A DNA stretch of 8,022 nucleotides from Bacteroidota bacterium (lineage in GTDB: Bacteria > Bacteroidota > Bacteroidia > Flavobacteriales_D > Crocinitomicaceae): NCBI GenBank assembly GCA_016866375.1, contig VGMK01000087.1:1-8022 (forward strand), in the 5' to 3' direction. Every line of letters starts with the position of its first letter. The stretch's first letter is position 1. Below, one piece after another: positions 1-5,898 of the stretch. The notes under the pieces are model-generated. The model saw only the letters and a list, made by a program, of their open reading frames with translations. It did no database searches and was not told the DNA's origin. The position numbers and the translations under genes are program-made.

Positions 1-161
1 AATGGGAAATCTCGCGTTTACGTAACGAGGGGTTCAACTTATTGCATCAGACAGCAAAAGAGGGGGCAGATAACAAGCAAATTGCATTTTTGCACCCAAA
101 AAGCGGACTTGGGATGCTCATTGAACTTTGTCAAGAAAAAAATTGTAAAAATTCTGTCTGA
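1..161 (+). CDS. mce: Methylmalonyl-CoA epimerase, C-terminal fragment (5' end outside window)
   Basis: This is the last 52 codons of a gene that starts before the window; the reading frame begins at base 3 and ends with TGA at 159-161. The enzyme interconverts (S)- and (R)-methylmalonyl-CoA, linking propionyl-CoA to succinyl-CoA metabolism in the cytoplasm. The fragment carries the hallmark end of this vicinal-oxygen-chelate family: a G-A-D-N-K turn, then IAFLHPKS, then LIELCQ. The Glu of LIEL (codon 123-125) corresponds to the last metal-binding Glu of known epimerases. The region before it (LRNEGFNLLHQTAKEGADNK) matches the usual helix and loop leading to that strand. After LIELCQ there are eight extra residues (EKNCKNSV), and these lie in the zone overlapping the converging phosphatase gene. 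Another glyoxalase-fold enzyme is possible because only one half of the fold's second domain is visible, but the HPKS/LIEL combination makes the epimerase call good. Confidence 0.85.
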   Translation, partial: WEISRLRNEGFNLLHQTAKEGADNKQIAFLHPKSGLGMLIELCQEKNCKNSV

Positions 162-751
162 TTTTTATAATAAAAAGTATTCAAGCCCGCTTGGGTTGCA
201 CCCAAAATATGTTGCGGACTGTCATCGATAAAAAGTGTTTTGGAAGGATTCACTTTCAATAAATCACAAACAGCAAGAAAGGTGTCTGCATGAGGTTTTC
301 GCATCCCAATTTCGTGAGATAAAAATATTTTTTCAAAATAATTATTTATGGGAATATTACTCACTTTGCCCCATTCTATTTCTACTTTTTTCCAATGAAG
401 AGAATTGGTGTTGCTCAACATGGCCAATCTTTTACCTTGTAGAACCTCTAATAATTTCACTTTTTGCAGAGGAAATACGCCAATCATTTTATTCCAAGCG
501 TGAACAAGTTGATTTGGAGTCACTTGAGTGCCTACAAAAGATTTTAATTGGTTTATGAATGCCTGCTCCGAAATTTTTCCGGTATCAAAATCATCAAAAA
601 AAGCTTGTTGATCCGATTGTGAGTAATATTTATCAAAATTTAGAAACCCTAATTTTTTCATTTCGAAAGAAGTGGCAGAATAATCTAAATCAATCAATAC
701 GCCACCTAAGTCAAATATTATTATTTCAATTGATTCTAAATAAGCCTTCAT
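131..751 (-). CDS. HAD-superfamily (subfamily IA) phosphatase, YihX-like
   Basis: Predicted cytoplasmic phosphatase of 206 residues, the usual length for HAD subfamily IA. All four HAD motifs are visible: motif I FDLGGV with nucleophile D14, motif II LSNTN with S113, motif III GMRKP with K152, and motif IV FIDDSP with D176/D177. The second Asp of the canonical motif I (DxD) is replaced by Gly (G16), so the usual acid/base Asp is absent. The same DLGxV form is found in E. coli YihX, an alpha-D-glucose-1-phosphate phosphatase, and the order DLGxV, LSNTN, GMRKP and DD follows that protein closely. Residues 21-100 would form the helical cap that selects substrate. The actual substrate cannot be read from sequence. 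The ATG at 749-751 is preceded by an A/T tract with no clear Shine-Dalgarno. The gene is divergent from hemA and its 3' end overlaps the epimerase gene tail to tail by 31 bp. Confidence 0.88.
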   Translation of the reverse strand: MKAYLESIEIIIFDLGGVLIDLDYSATSFEMKKLGFLNFDKYYSQSDQQAFFDDFDTGKISEQAFINQLKSFVGTQVTPNQLVHAWNKMIGVFPLQKVKLLEVLQGKRLAMLSNTNSLHWKKVEIEWGKVSNIPINNYFEKIFLSHEIGMRKPHADTFLAVCDLLKVNPSKTLFIDDSPQHILGATQAGLNTFYYKNQTEFLQFFS

Positions 752-768
752 TCAAAAAAAAAATAAAT

Positions 769-790
769 TATGACAATTTTATGACAATAT
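769..790. repeat. Tandem 11-bp direct repeat in the phosphatase/hemA divergent gap
   Basis: TATGACAATTT is followed immediately by TATGACAATAT, giving two copies that differ at one position with a period of 11 bp, about one helical turn. They lie 18 bp from the phosphatase start and 21 bp before the hemA start. The repeat itself is plain in the sequence. A role as a tandem regulator site is only inference, and chance is possible in such A/T-rich DNA. Confidence 0.5.
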
Positions 791-801
791 TACTAGCAAT
801 T

Positions 802-807
802 GAGGAG
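802..807 (+). promoter_or_regulatory. Shine-Dalgarno sequence that decides the hemA start
   Basis: GAGGAG sits four bases before TTG at 812-814. It is the clearest ribosome-binding site in the window; the other genes here have weak or no such sequence. The possible earlier TTG at 800 overlaps this motif and has no site of its own, and GTG at 839 is too far away. This favours TTG 812 as the hemA start. Confidence 0.6.
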
Positions 808-811
808 ATAT

Positions 812-2086
812 TTGCAGTCTAAAGTACTCAATTCTTCTGTGAATAGACTCTATTCGATTGCATTTACGCATAAGAACTTTCCGCTAGACACGCTGGGTTT
901 GTTGCATATTGAGCAAGGGCAGTATGCTGTTCGACTCCCAGTAGCAAAAGATATTCTTTCTTTGTCAGAGTTGTTTTATTTATCAACCTGTAATCGGGTT
1001 GAATTTGCATTTGTTTCTGATTCAAACATCCCCGACTTACCAGAATTTACTCAAACATTTCTCCTGCAAATTTTTCCTGAAATATCCAAAGACAATTTAA
1101 ACTTACTAATTCAAAATGCAACGTATCACAATGGAATCAACGTTGTTGAGCACCTTATCTCAGTAGCGGCCTCTATTGACTCAATGGTTGTCGGCGAACG
1201 GGAAATAATAACACAAGTGAGGAAAGCCTTCGAGCTATGTCAAAAAACGGGTCTAACAGGAGATAAAATTCGCCTAGTGATGAGGCAAGTAATAGAAACT
1301 GCGAAACAAGTATATTCAAAAACTAGTATTTCCAGAAAACCCGTGTCCGTTGTTTCGCTTGCCTTCAAAGAGCTGAAACGTTATAAAATCCCGCTGAATG
1401 CTCGCGTTTTGGTCATTGGTGCGGGAAGCACCAACACCACACTTTGTCGTTTTTTGAAGAAACACGGTTTTCATCGTTTTTCTGTTTTTAATAGAACCTT
1501 CTCACATGGGGGGCAGCTTGCTGGAGAATTGGGGGGGCAAGCATTCAAACTCGAAGATCTTGAAAACTTTCGCCTTGGTTTTGATGTTTTGGTAACCTGT
1601 ACATCAGCCGACCACCACATTATCAATAAGAAATTATACAAGTCCTTATTGTCTGGAGATCAAACTAAGAAAACAATAATGGATCTCGCTATACCTCAAG
1701 ATATTGATCCTGATATTCTTGATGAGTTTCAAGTTCAATACATTTCCATTAGAGACTTACAACATCTATCCAATGAAAATTTAAAAACTCGGCAAGGGGA
1801 GCTATCGCGAGTGCGACAAATCATTAACCAATCCATAAATGATTTTGAAATTATTTACAAAGAACGCCATGTAGAGATTGTCATGCACGATGTGCCTGTA
1901 GAAGTAAAAAAAATTAGAGAACATGCGTTAAATACGGTTTTTAGAAAAGAGCTTCAACATATCGACAAGGAGTCGAGAGAACTTCTGGAAAAAATAATGG
2001 AGTACATGGAAAAAAAATATATCAGTGGCCCAATGAAAAAAGCAAAAGCCATTTTGCTCTCGAACGTTCACGGTGATGAAGATTAG
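812..2086 (+). CDS. hemA: Glutamyl-tRNA reductase
   Basis: Catalyses NADPH-dependent reduction of glutamyl-tRNA(Glu) to glutamate-1-semialdehyde, the first committed step of the C5 route to tetrapyrroles, in the cytoplasm. With the TTG start at 812 the protein has 424 residues, normal for the family. The N-terminal catalytic domain opens with YSIAFTHK and holds the active-site Cys (C60) in STCNRVEF. SMVVGEREI (about 124-132) is the tRNA/substrate-binding motif that follows. The NADPH-binding Rossmann motif VIGAGSTN lies at about 201-208, followed by VFNRT. A charged helical C-terminus (about 320-420) matches the dimerisation domain. An in-frame TAG at 794-796 limits the start to TTG 800, TTG 812 or GTG 839, and the ribosome site GAGGAG picks 812. 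There is no ATG option. The last 11 bases overlap hemC, so the two are probably co-translated. Runs of six and seven G at 1508-1513 and 1531-1537 are unusual in this AT-rich gene but leave the frame intact. Confidence 0.96.
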   Translation: MQSKVLNSSVNRLYSIAFTHKNFPLDTLGLLHIEQGQYAVRLPVAKDILSLSELFYLSTCNRVEFAFVSDSNIPDLPEFTQTFLLQIFPEISKDNLNLLIQNATYHNGINVVEHLISVAASIDSMVVGEREIITQVRKAFELCQKTGLTGDKIRLVMRQVIETAKQVYSKTSISRKPVSVVSLAFKELKRYKIPLNARVLVIGAGSTNTTLCRFLKKHGFHRFSVFNRTFSHGGQLAGELGGQAFKLEDLENFRLGFDVLVTCTSADHHIINKKLYKSLLSGDQTKKTIMDLAIPQDIDPDILDEFQVQYISIRDLQHLSNENLKTRQGELSRVRQIINQSINDFEIIYKERHVEIVMHDVPVEVKKIREHALNTVFRKELQHIDKESRELLEKIMEYMEKKYISGPMKKAKAILLSNVHGDED

Positions 2087-2957
2087 AATAGGGACTCGGG
2101 GGAGTGATCTCGCTTTATGGCAAGCAAATCATGTAAAAAATTTACTGGAAGCGAAGGGGTGTAATGTCTCCCTCTCCATAATCTCAACAAAAGGAGATCA
2201 AGTTCAAGATTTAAGTTTTGATAAAATCGAGGGGAAAGGTTTTTTTACAAAAGAAATAGAGTCAAGTTTGCTTCACAACGAAATCGATTTAGCCGTTCAT
2301 TCGCACAAAGATTTGGAAACCGCAGAACCCGATGGACTCTTTACGGCTGCCGTTTCTTTTCGTGAGGATCCCTGTGAATTATTACTTATTAATAATATTT
2401 CTTGGAGTAAAGGTGAGATTTGGGAGTTAAAAAAACACGCGATTATTGGAACTTCCTCTGCGCGAAGAAAATCACAAGTACTCGCTTTACGTCCAGATCT
2501 TGTGATAAAAGATTTACGTGGAAATGTGCCATCAAGAGTGGAAAAACTAAAATCTGGTGCCTACGATGCAATATTACTGGCCTACGCAGGTATTGTTCGG
2601 CTGAGTCTGGATTTGAATGGCCTCAAGCTTGTAAAACTCGACCCGGAAGAGTTTGTTCCTGCTCCAGCCCAGGGAGTACTCGCCTTACAGATTCGCAGTA
2701 ATCACTATGCATTAGCAGATCTACTTTCACAAATCAATAATCCCAATGTTGCTCAACAGATTGAAGTGGAAAGAAGCGTTCTAAAGAACATGAATGGAGG
2801 ATGTCACTTGCCCCTTGGTGTATACAATGACGGTCAATTTGTTCATGTTTCCTACGCGCAAAAATCAAGCGAACCCTCAAGATATTTTCGCTTTCGCTAC
2901 ACTGAGTCTACTGATATGACTGAATTAATTATCAGACAATTAAATGCCTGCGTTTAG
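2076..2957 (+). CDS. hemC: Hydroxymethylbilane synthase (porphobilinogen deaminase)
   Basis: Polymerises four porphobilinogen molecules into the linear tetrapyrrole hydroxymethylbilane, in the cytoplasm. The 293-residue length is within the usual range. Motifs appear in family order: IGTRGSDLALWQA at the N-terminus, STKGDQ (38-43), KGFFTKEIE, then DLAVHSHKD (72-80), whose final Asp corresponds to the catalytic Asp. Next come GTSSARRKSQ and DLRGN, whose Arg residues bind the growing chain, then APAQGVLALQIR and ERSVLKNMNGGCHLPLG. The Cys in NGGC (C243) carries the dipyrromethane cofactor by thioether linkage. I chose ATG 2076 over GTG 2073 one codon upstream because the protein then starts MKIRIGTRGS, the common form. 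The start overlaps the end of hemA by 11 bp and hemD begins five bases after the stop, so the three genes form one operon. Confidence 0.97.
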   Translation: MKIRIGTRGSDLALWQANHVKNLLEAKGCNVSLSIISTKGDQVQDLSFDKIEGKGFFTKEIESSLLHNEIDLAVHSHKDLETAEPDGLFTAAVSFREDPCELLLINNISWSKGEIWELKKHAIIGTSSARRKSQVLALRPDLVIKDLRGNVPSRVEKLKSGAYDAILLAYAGIVRLSLDLNGLKLVKLDPEEFVPAPAQGVLALQIRSNHYALADLLSQINNPNVAQQIEVERSVLKNMNGGCHLPLGVYNDGQFVHVSYAQKSSEPSRYFRFRYTESTDMTELIIRQLNACV

Positions 2958-2962
2958 AGAAG

Positions 2963-3631
2963 ATGAAGCACATTTTTATTTCAAAACTCCGTGATGAAAT
3001 ACCCCTCTTTGACTCATATTGTCAACAAAATGGGATCTCATTGGTTGCAGAATCCCTCATTATATTTGAGCCTGTTCCTGCAAAAATTCCCGAAGAAATG
3101 GATATTGTATTCTTTACAAGCCCTCGCTCAGTACATTTTTTTTTCGAACAAGTTCCTGCTAAATTTAAGTGTAATGCTTTCGCATGCATGGGAAAAGGAA
3201 CCGAACTAACCCTTAATGAAAAAGGGCAATCTGCATATTTTGTGGGATTATTTTCATCGGACCCAAAAAAAGTTTTCGCAAATTTAAAATCATCGGTTGG
3301 AGATCGAATCATAACAGTCCCACATTCTTCCAGCAGTCTTTTTTCTATAGGACATTATTTTCCAAAACATCAACTACACTTCATTGAAGTGTATAAAACA
3401 TTGTCATTGCAAAAAGTAATCCCCTCGGTCTCGATTTATATTTTTACAAGTCCAAGTAATGTTAAATCATTTCTCGCGAATAATATAATTCATTCCAACG
3501 CAAGAATTATCGCATGGGGCTCAAGCACCAGAGAATTTCTTAATGCCAACAATGTAAAAGTAAACGATTGCCTAACTAGTGGGAATGAAAATGAATTAAT
3601 CCAAATATTAGAATTGAGCAATACCAATTAA
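2963..3631 (+). CDS. hemD: Uroporphyrinogen-III synthase
   Basis: Cyclises hydroxymethylbilane with inversion of ring D to give uroporphyrinogen III, accepting the product of the preceding gene. HemD is poorly conserved, so the call rests on position directly after hemC, length (222 residues) and weak but consistent motifs. DIVFFTSPRSVHFF (about 47-60) and IYIFTSPSNVKSFL (about 158-171) are matching strand-turn-helix units from the two halves of the bilobed HemD fold. VYKTL (143-147) contains the conserved Tyr region, and ARIIAWGSSTREFLNANNV (180-198) resembles the family signature with a Gly-x-x-Thr turn. The ATG at 2963 lies five bases after hemC, with only a weak GAGA upstream. The stop codon is followed by a perfect A/T palindrome, after which a new transcription unit appears to begin. 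No hemE follows. Confidence 0.9.
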   Translation: MKHIFISKLRDEIPLFDSYCQQNGISLVAESLIIFEPVPAKIPEEMDIVFFTSPRSVHFFFEQVPAKFKCNAFACMGKGTELTLNEKGQSAYFVGLFSSDPKKVFANLKSSVGDRIITVPHSSSSLFSIGHYFPKHQLHFIEVYKTLSLQKVIPSVSIYIFTSPSNVKSFLANNIIHSNARIIAWGSSTREFLNANNVKVNDCLTSGNENELIQILELSNTN

Positions 3632-3643
3632 ATTCTCTTGGAT

Positions 3644-3665
3644 ATTTTTTTTGATCAAAAAAAAT
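3644..3665. repeat. Perfect 22-bp A/T palindrome between hemD and the ExbB operon
   Basis: A run of eight T, a central GATC and a run of eight A, flanked by A and T, form an inverted repeat with every base paired. It begins 12 bp after the hemD stop and ends 2 bp before the promoter-like TACTTTTG. As RNA it would make an almost pure A-U hairpin with only one G-C pair, too weak for a standard intrinsic terminator. As DNA it could be an operator or a bent A-tract element over the -33 region. The symmetry is certain; the role is inferred. Confidence 0.6.
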
Positions 3666-3675
3666 CTTACTTTTG
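3650..3675 (+). promoter_or_regulatory. Candidate promoter of the ExbB/ExbD operon
   Basis: TACTTTTG at 3668-3675 fits the Bacteroidota -7 consensus TAnnTTTG exactly and lies 46 bp before the ATG of the ExbB-type gene. A TTTG at 3650-3653, inside the palindrome, could be the -33 element, but the 14-base spacer is shorter than the usual 17-23. Transcription would start near 3682, giving a leader of about 40 bases. The -7 match is seen; promoter activity is inferred. Confidence 0.45.
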
Positions 3676-3721
3676 AGGCCTAAAAACAATTTAAATAAAA
3701 TAACTCATTTAATTTAAAGAT

Positions 3722-4570
3722 ATGAAAAGAATCCTCTCCTCACTAATTATAACTTTATCTCTCAGCTTTGTTTTTATTGGCAAAAGCTTTGGACAAGAAG
3801 AATCCTCAAACGACGCTGCCGCGTTGACGAATGACGGCGCCGCTATTTCTTCCCCAGATCAAACCGCAACAGAAGCAGGAAATGAAGGCTCTGTCAACAA
3901 TAGTAACCCAGAGGAAAAAGATGCGTCCGAAGATGTATCATTCATACAGCAACTTAAACAAAAGTATATTGAAGGGGATGTTCTGTGGATGACTCCTGTT
4001 TTGATTTGTTTGATAATTGGCATGGCCTTGTCAATTGAACGAATAATATATTTGAACCTTTCCACCATCAATACCTCTAAATTTTTACAGGATGTAGAGA
4101 AAGCTCTTCAACAAGGCGGGGTTGATAAGGCAAAGGAACTATGCCGAAATACGAGAGGGCCAATCGCTTCTATTTTTTATCAAGGACTTGATCGCGCTGG
4201 TGAAGGATTAGATATGGTAGAAAAATCAGTCGTTGCTTACGGGGGAGTTCAGATGGGGAATATGGAGAAAGGTTTATCTTGGCTACAGTTATTTATCGCC
4301 CTTTCACCAATGCTTGGTTTCTTGGGTACAGTTATAGGTATGATTCAGGCATTCGATCAAATTGTTAAGGACGGTCAAGTTTCTCCAACGACGGTTGCTG
4401 ACGGGATTAAGGTGGCTCTTTTAACCACAGTGTTTGGTCTAATCGCGGCCATTGCGCTTCAAATTTTCTACAACTATATCACTTCAAAAATCGACGGTTT
4501 GGTTAACGAAATGGAGGACGCTTCGATTTCTCTTATCGACATTCTTTTGAAAAACAAAGCGGTTAAATAA
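3722..4570 (+). CDS. ExbB/TolQ/MotA-family proton channel subunit with signal-like N-terminus
   Basis: Inner-membrane subunit expected to form a pentameric proton channel around ExbD-type helices, turning proton motive force into mechanical work on the envelope. The protein has 282 residues. Residues 1-24 look like a signal peptide (MKR, hydrophobic stretch, then SFGQ). They are followed by a low-complexity acidic Asn/Ser/Ala/Glu linker (25-72). Transmembrane helices are at about 89-110, 186-207 and 231-252. The family core is clear: LSPMLGFLGTVIGMIQAF in helix 2 and ADGIKVALLTTVFGLIAAI in helix 3. T203 and T236 align with the two pore threonines of E. coli ExbB (T148, T181). The cytoplasmic loop (about 111-185) contains the usual GPIASIFYQGL segment. 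The order with two ExbD genes downstream supports the call. Whether it acts in TonB-type uptake, Tol-type envelope maintenance or another process cannot be told from this gene. Confidence 0.93.
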   Translation: MKRILSSLIITLSLSFVFIGKSFGQEESSNDAAALTNDGAAISSPDQTATEAGNEGSVNNSNPEEKDASEDVSFIQQLKQKYIEGDVLWMTPVLICLIIGMALSIERIIYLNLSTINTSKFLQDVEKALQQGGVDKAKELCRNTRGPIASIFYQGLDRAGEGLDMVEKSVVAYGGVQMGNMEKGLSWLQLFIALSPMLGFLGTVIGMIQAFDQIVKDGQVSPTTVADGIKVALLTTVFGLIAAIALQIFYNYITSKIDGLVNEMEDASISLIDILLKNKAVK

Positions 4571-4598
4571 GAATAATTTAACCTCTAGACTTCATACT

Positions 4599-5069
4599 AT
4601 GAAAAATTTAAATTACATCAATATCCTGAAGTTCGCACTCGTATTAATCGGTGTGGGCTCAAGTCTCTTTCTTTTTCTTGGTCCTTCAGCAACCGAAAGT
4701 GTAGCAGTCCGTTTAGAATTTAGCGAGTCCTTAGAAATGAATGTAGCAATTTGGTATTCAATCGGCTTATTAGTTTTTGCAATGCTGATTGTGGTTGGAT
4801 TTTTTGTTTGGAGCCTCATCATTCAACCAAAAAAAACGTTAATTTCAATTATAGGACTGATTGTATGTTTTGTAGTTTACTTCATCTTTTTGGGAATAGG
4901 AACATCTGATACCGCACAAACCCTTTCATTGAAAGAATCTACAATATCACAGGGCATTGTAAATACTACCTCAGCTGGAATATTCACAATTATTTTTTGT
5001 ACAATCGTAGGCTTCCTTGTGATACTCATCGGACCATTTTTCGGACGCTACAGAAATTATAGAAAATAA
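4599..5069 (+). CDS. Unrecognised four-helix membrane protein inside the ExbB/ExbD operon
   Basis: I do not recognise a named family. The 156-residue protein has four likely transmembrane helices at about 8-28, 48-74, 79-101 and 122-148. Between helices 1 and 2 is a short acidic loop (about 29-47), and between helices 3 and 4 a Ser/Thr-rich loop (about 102-121). The short QPKK turn between helices 2 and 3 and the basic tail GRYRNYRK suggest, by the positive-inside rule, that both ends and the 2-3 turn are cytoplasmic and the other two loops face the periplasm. There is no signal cleavage site, enzyme motif or pore signature. It lies 28 bp after the ExbB-type gene and 7 bp before the first ExbD gene, so it is very probably co-expressed and may be an accessory or assembly subunit of the same motor. 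That role is inferred from position only. Confidence 0.85.
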   Translation: MKNLNYINILKFALVLIGVGSSLFLFLGPSATESVAVRLEFSESLEMNVAIWYSIGLLVFAMLIVVGFFVWSLIIQPKKTLISIIGLIVCFVVYFIFLGIGTSDTAQTLSLKESTISQGIVNTTSAGIFTIIFCTIVGFLVILIGPFFGRYRNYRK

Positions 5070-5076
5070 TTGCACA

Positions 5077-5886
5077 ATGGCAAGAAGAGAAATCCCTGAA
5101 ATAAATGCTGGTTCCATGGCAGATATTGCCTTCCTTTTACTGTTGTTCTTTCTAGTTACAACAACAATGGAGAAAGATCAAGCATATATCAGGGATATTC
5201 CTGAAGAATCAAAAGTCCCTCCGGAAAACCAGGAAATTCAAACAAGAAATGTCTTTCATATTTATGCTAATAACAAAGATCAATTATTGCTAGTAGACAG
5301 GAATGGCCCTGGAAACAGTGTTCCAGTCAAAAATATTGAAAATCTTTCGGAAGATATATACAAATGGTACCTCTCCAACAGAAAACCAATAAATAAGAAA
5401 ATGGCTGATATGTTTCCGAACCCCGGAAATAACGAGAGCTTTCCACAATATTATGGTATGTCAGCAAAGGACTGTGAAATTGAAATTGAAAAATTTGAAA
5501 AAAGTTTGACCCAAATTAAAGATCCTGTAAAAAGTAAAACTGTTGCGAAGGATATTAGAGAATATGAAGTTAAATCGAGGCTTTTTAAAAAATTCTATGG
5601 TGACGACGAAAAGGTGCAATTAATTAACGTTAAAGCACATATTCGTATTGAAATTCAGCCAAAGACGTCTTACGAATTATTTACGCAAATTCAAAGCGAA
5701 GTAGAGGAAGCTATTTGCAAAGTAAGGAATGAAATAGCTTTAAATCAGTTCGGAGAAACTTATGAAAAAATAAGAACGAAAGCATCGATAGAAAACGATA
5801 AGAAATACGATGAGGATAGAAAGAAGCAAAAATTGCTTCAAATTCTTGTTCCACAAAGAGTCATTGAAATATTAACAAAAAAATGA
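5077..5886 (+). CDS. ExbD/TolR-family motor subunit, enlarged (269 residues)
   Basis: Single-pass inner-membrane protein, expected to sit in the pore of the ExbB-type pentamer with its C-terminal domain in the periplasm. A short basic cytoplasmic tail (MARREIPEINAGSM) leads into the helix DIAFLLLLFFLVTTT. D16 at the start of the helix matches the proton-carrying Asp of ExbD (D25 in E. coli). The protein is nearly twice the usual ExbD size. The first periplasmic strands (about 58-75, NVFHIYANNKDQLLLVD) are separated from the conserved second part (about 184-225, NVKAHIRIEIQPKTSYELFTQI and following) by roughly 100 charged residues, and a lysine-rich tail follows (about 230-269). Two periplasmic Cys (C133, C214) are present. 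The ATG at 5077 is seven bases after the upstream stop. It differs strongly from the ExbD encoded next, so the two are not a recent duplication. Confidence 0.9.
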   Translation: MARREIPEINAGSMADIAFLLLLFFLVTTTMEKDQAYIRDIPEESKVPPENQEIQTRNVFHIYANNKDQLLLVDRNGPGNSVPVKNIENLSEDIYKWYLSNRKPINKKMADMFPNPGNNESFPQYYGMSAKDCEIEIEKFEKSLTQIKDPVKSKTVAKDIREYEVKSRLFKKFYGDDEKVQLINVKAHIRIEIQPKTSYELFTQIQSEVEEAICKVRNEIALNQFGETYEKIRTKASIENDKKYDEDRKKQKLLQILVPQRVIEILTKK

Positions 5887-5898
5887 TACTGCTTGCCA

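Noticed and set aside
235..822. Two plus-strand open frames (235-558 and 559-822)
   Set aside because: They lie antisense to the phosphatase gene, whose HAD motifs are intact, and their translations are low-complexity with no recognisable motif.
2420..2701. Plus-strand open frame inside hemC
   Set aside because: It is the hemC sequence read in another frame; the hemC frame holds all family motifs.
2991..3312. Open frames on both strands inside hemD
   Set aside because: They are fully contained within hemD in other frames, with no start signal or motif of their own.
3644..3665. Intrinsic terminator for the hem operon
   Set aside because: The hairpin would be nearly all A-U, with one G-C pair and no loop beyond the palindrome centre, so it was listed as a palindrome rather than a terminator.
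3859..4071. Minus-strand open frame under the ExbB-type gene
   Set aside because: It is antisense to the signal/linker and first helix of a clear channel protein, with no motif.
4613..4822. Minus-strand open frame under the 156-residue membrane protein
   Set aside because: The plus-strand frame is longer, has four clean hydrophobic helices and fits the operon spacing; the antisense frame shows nothing.
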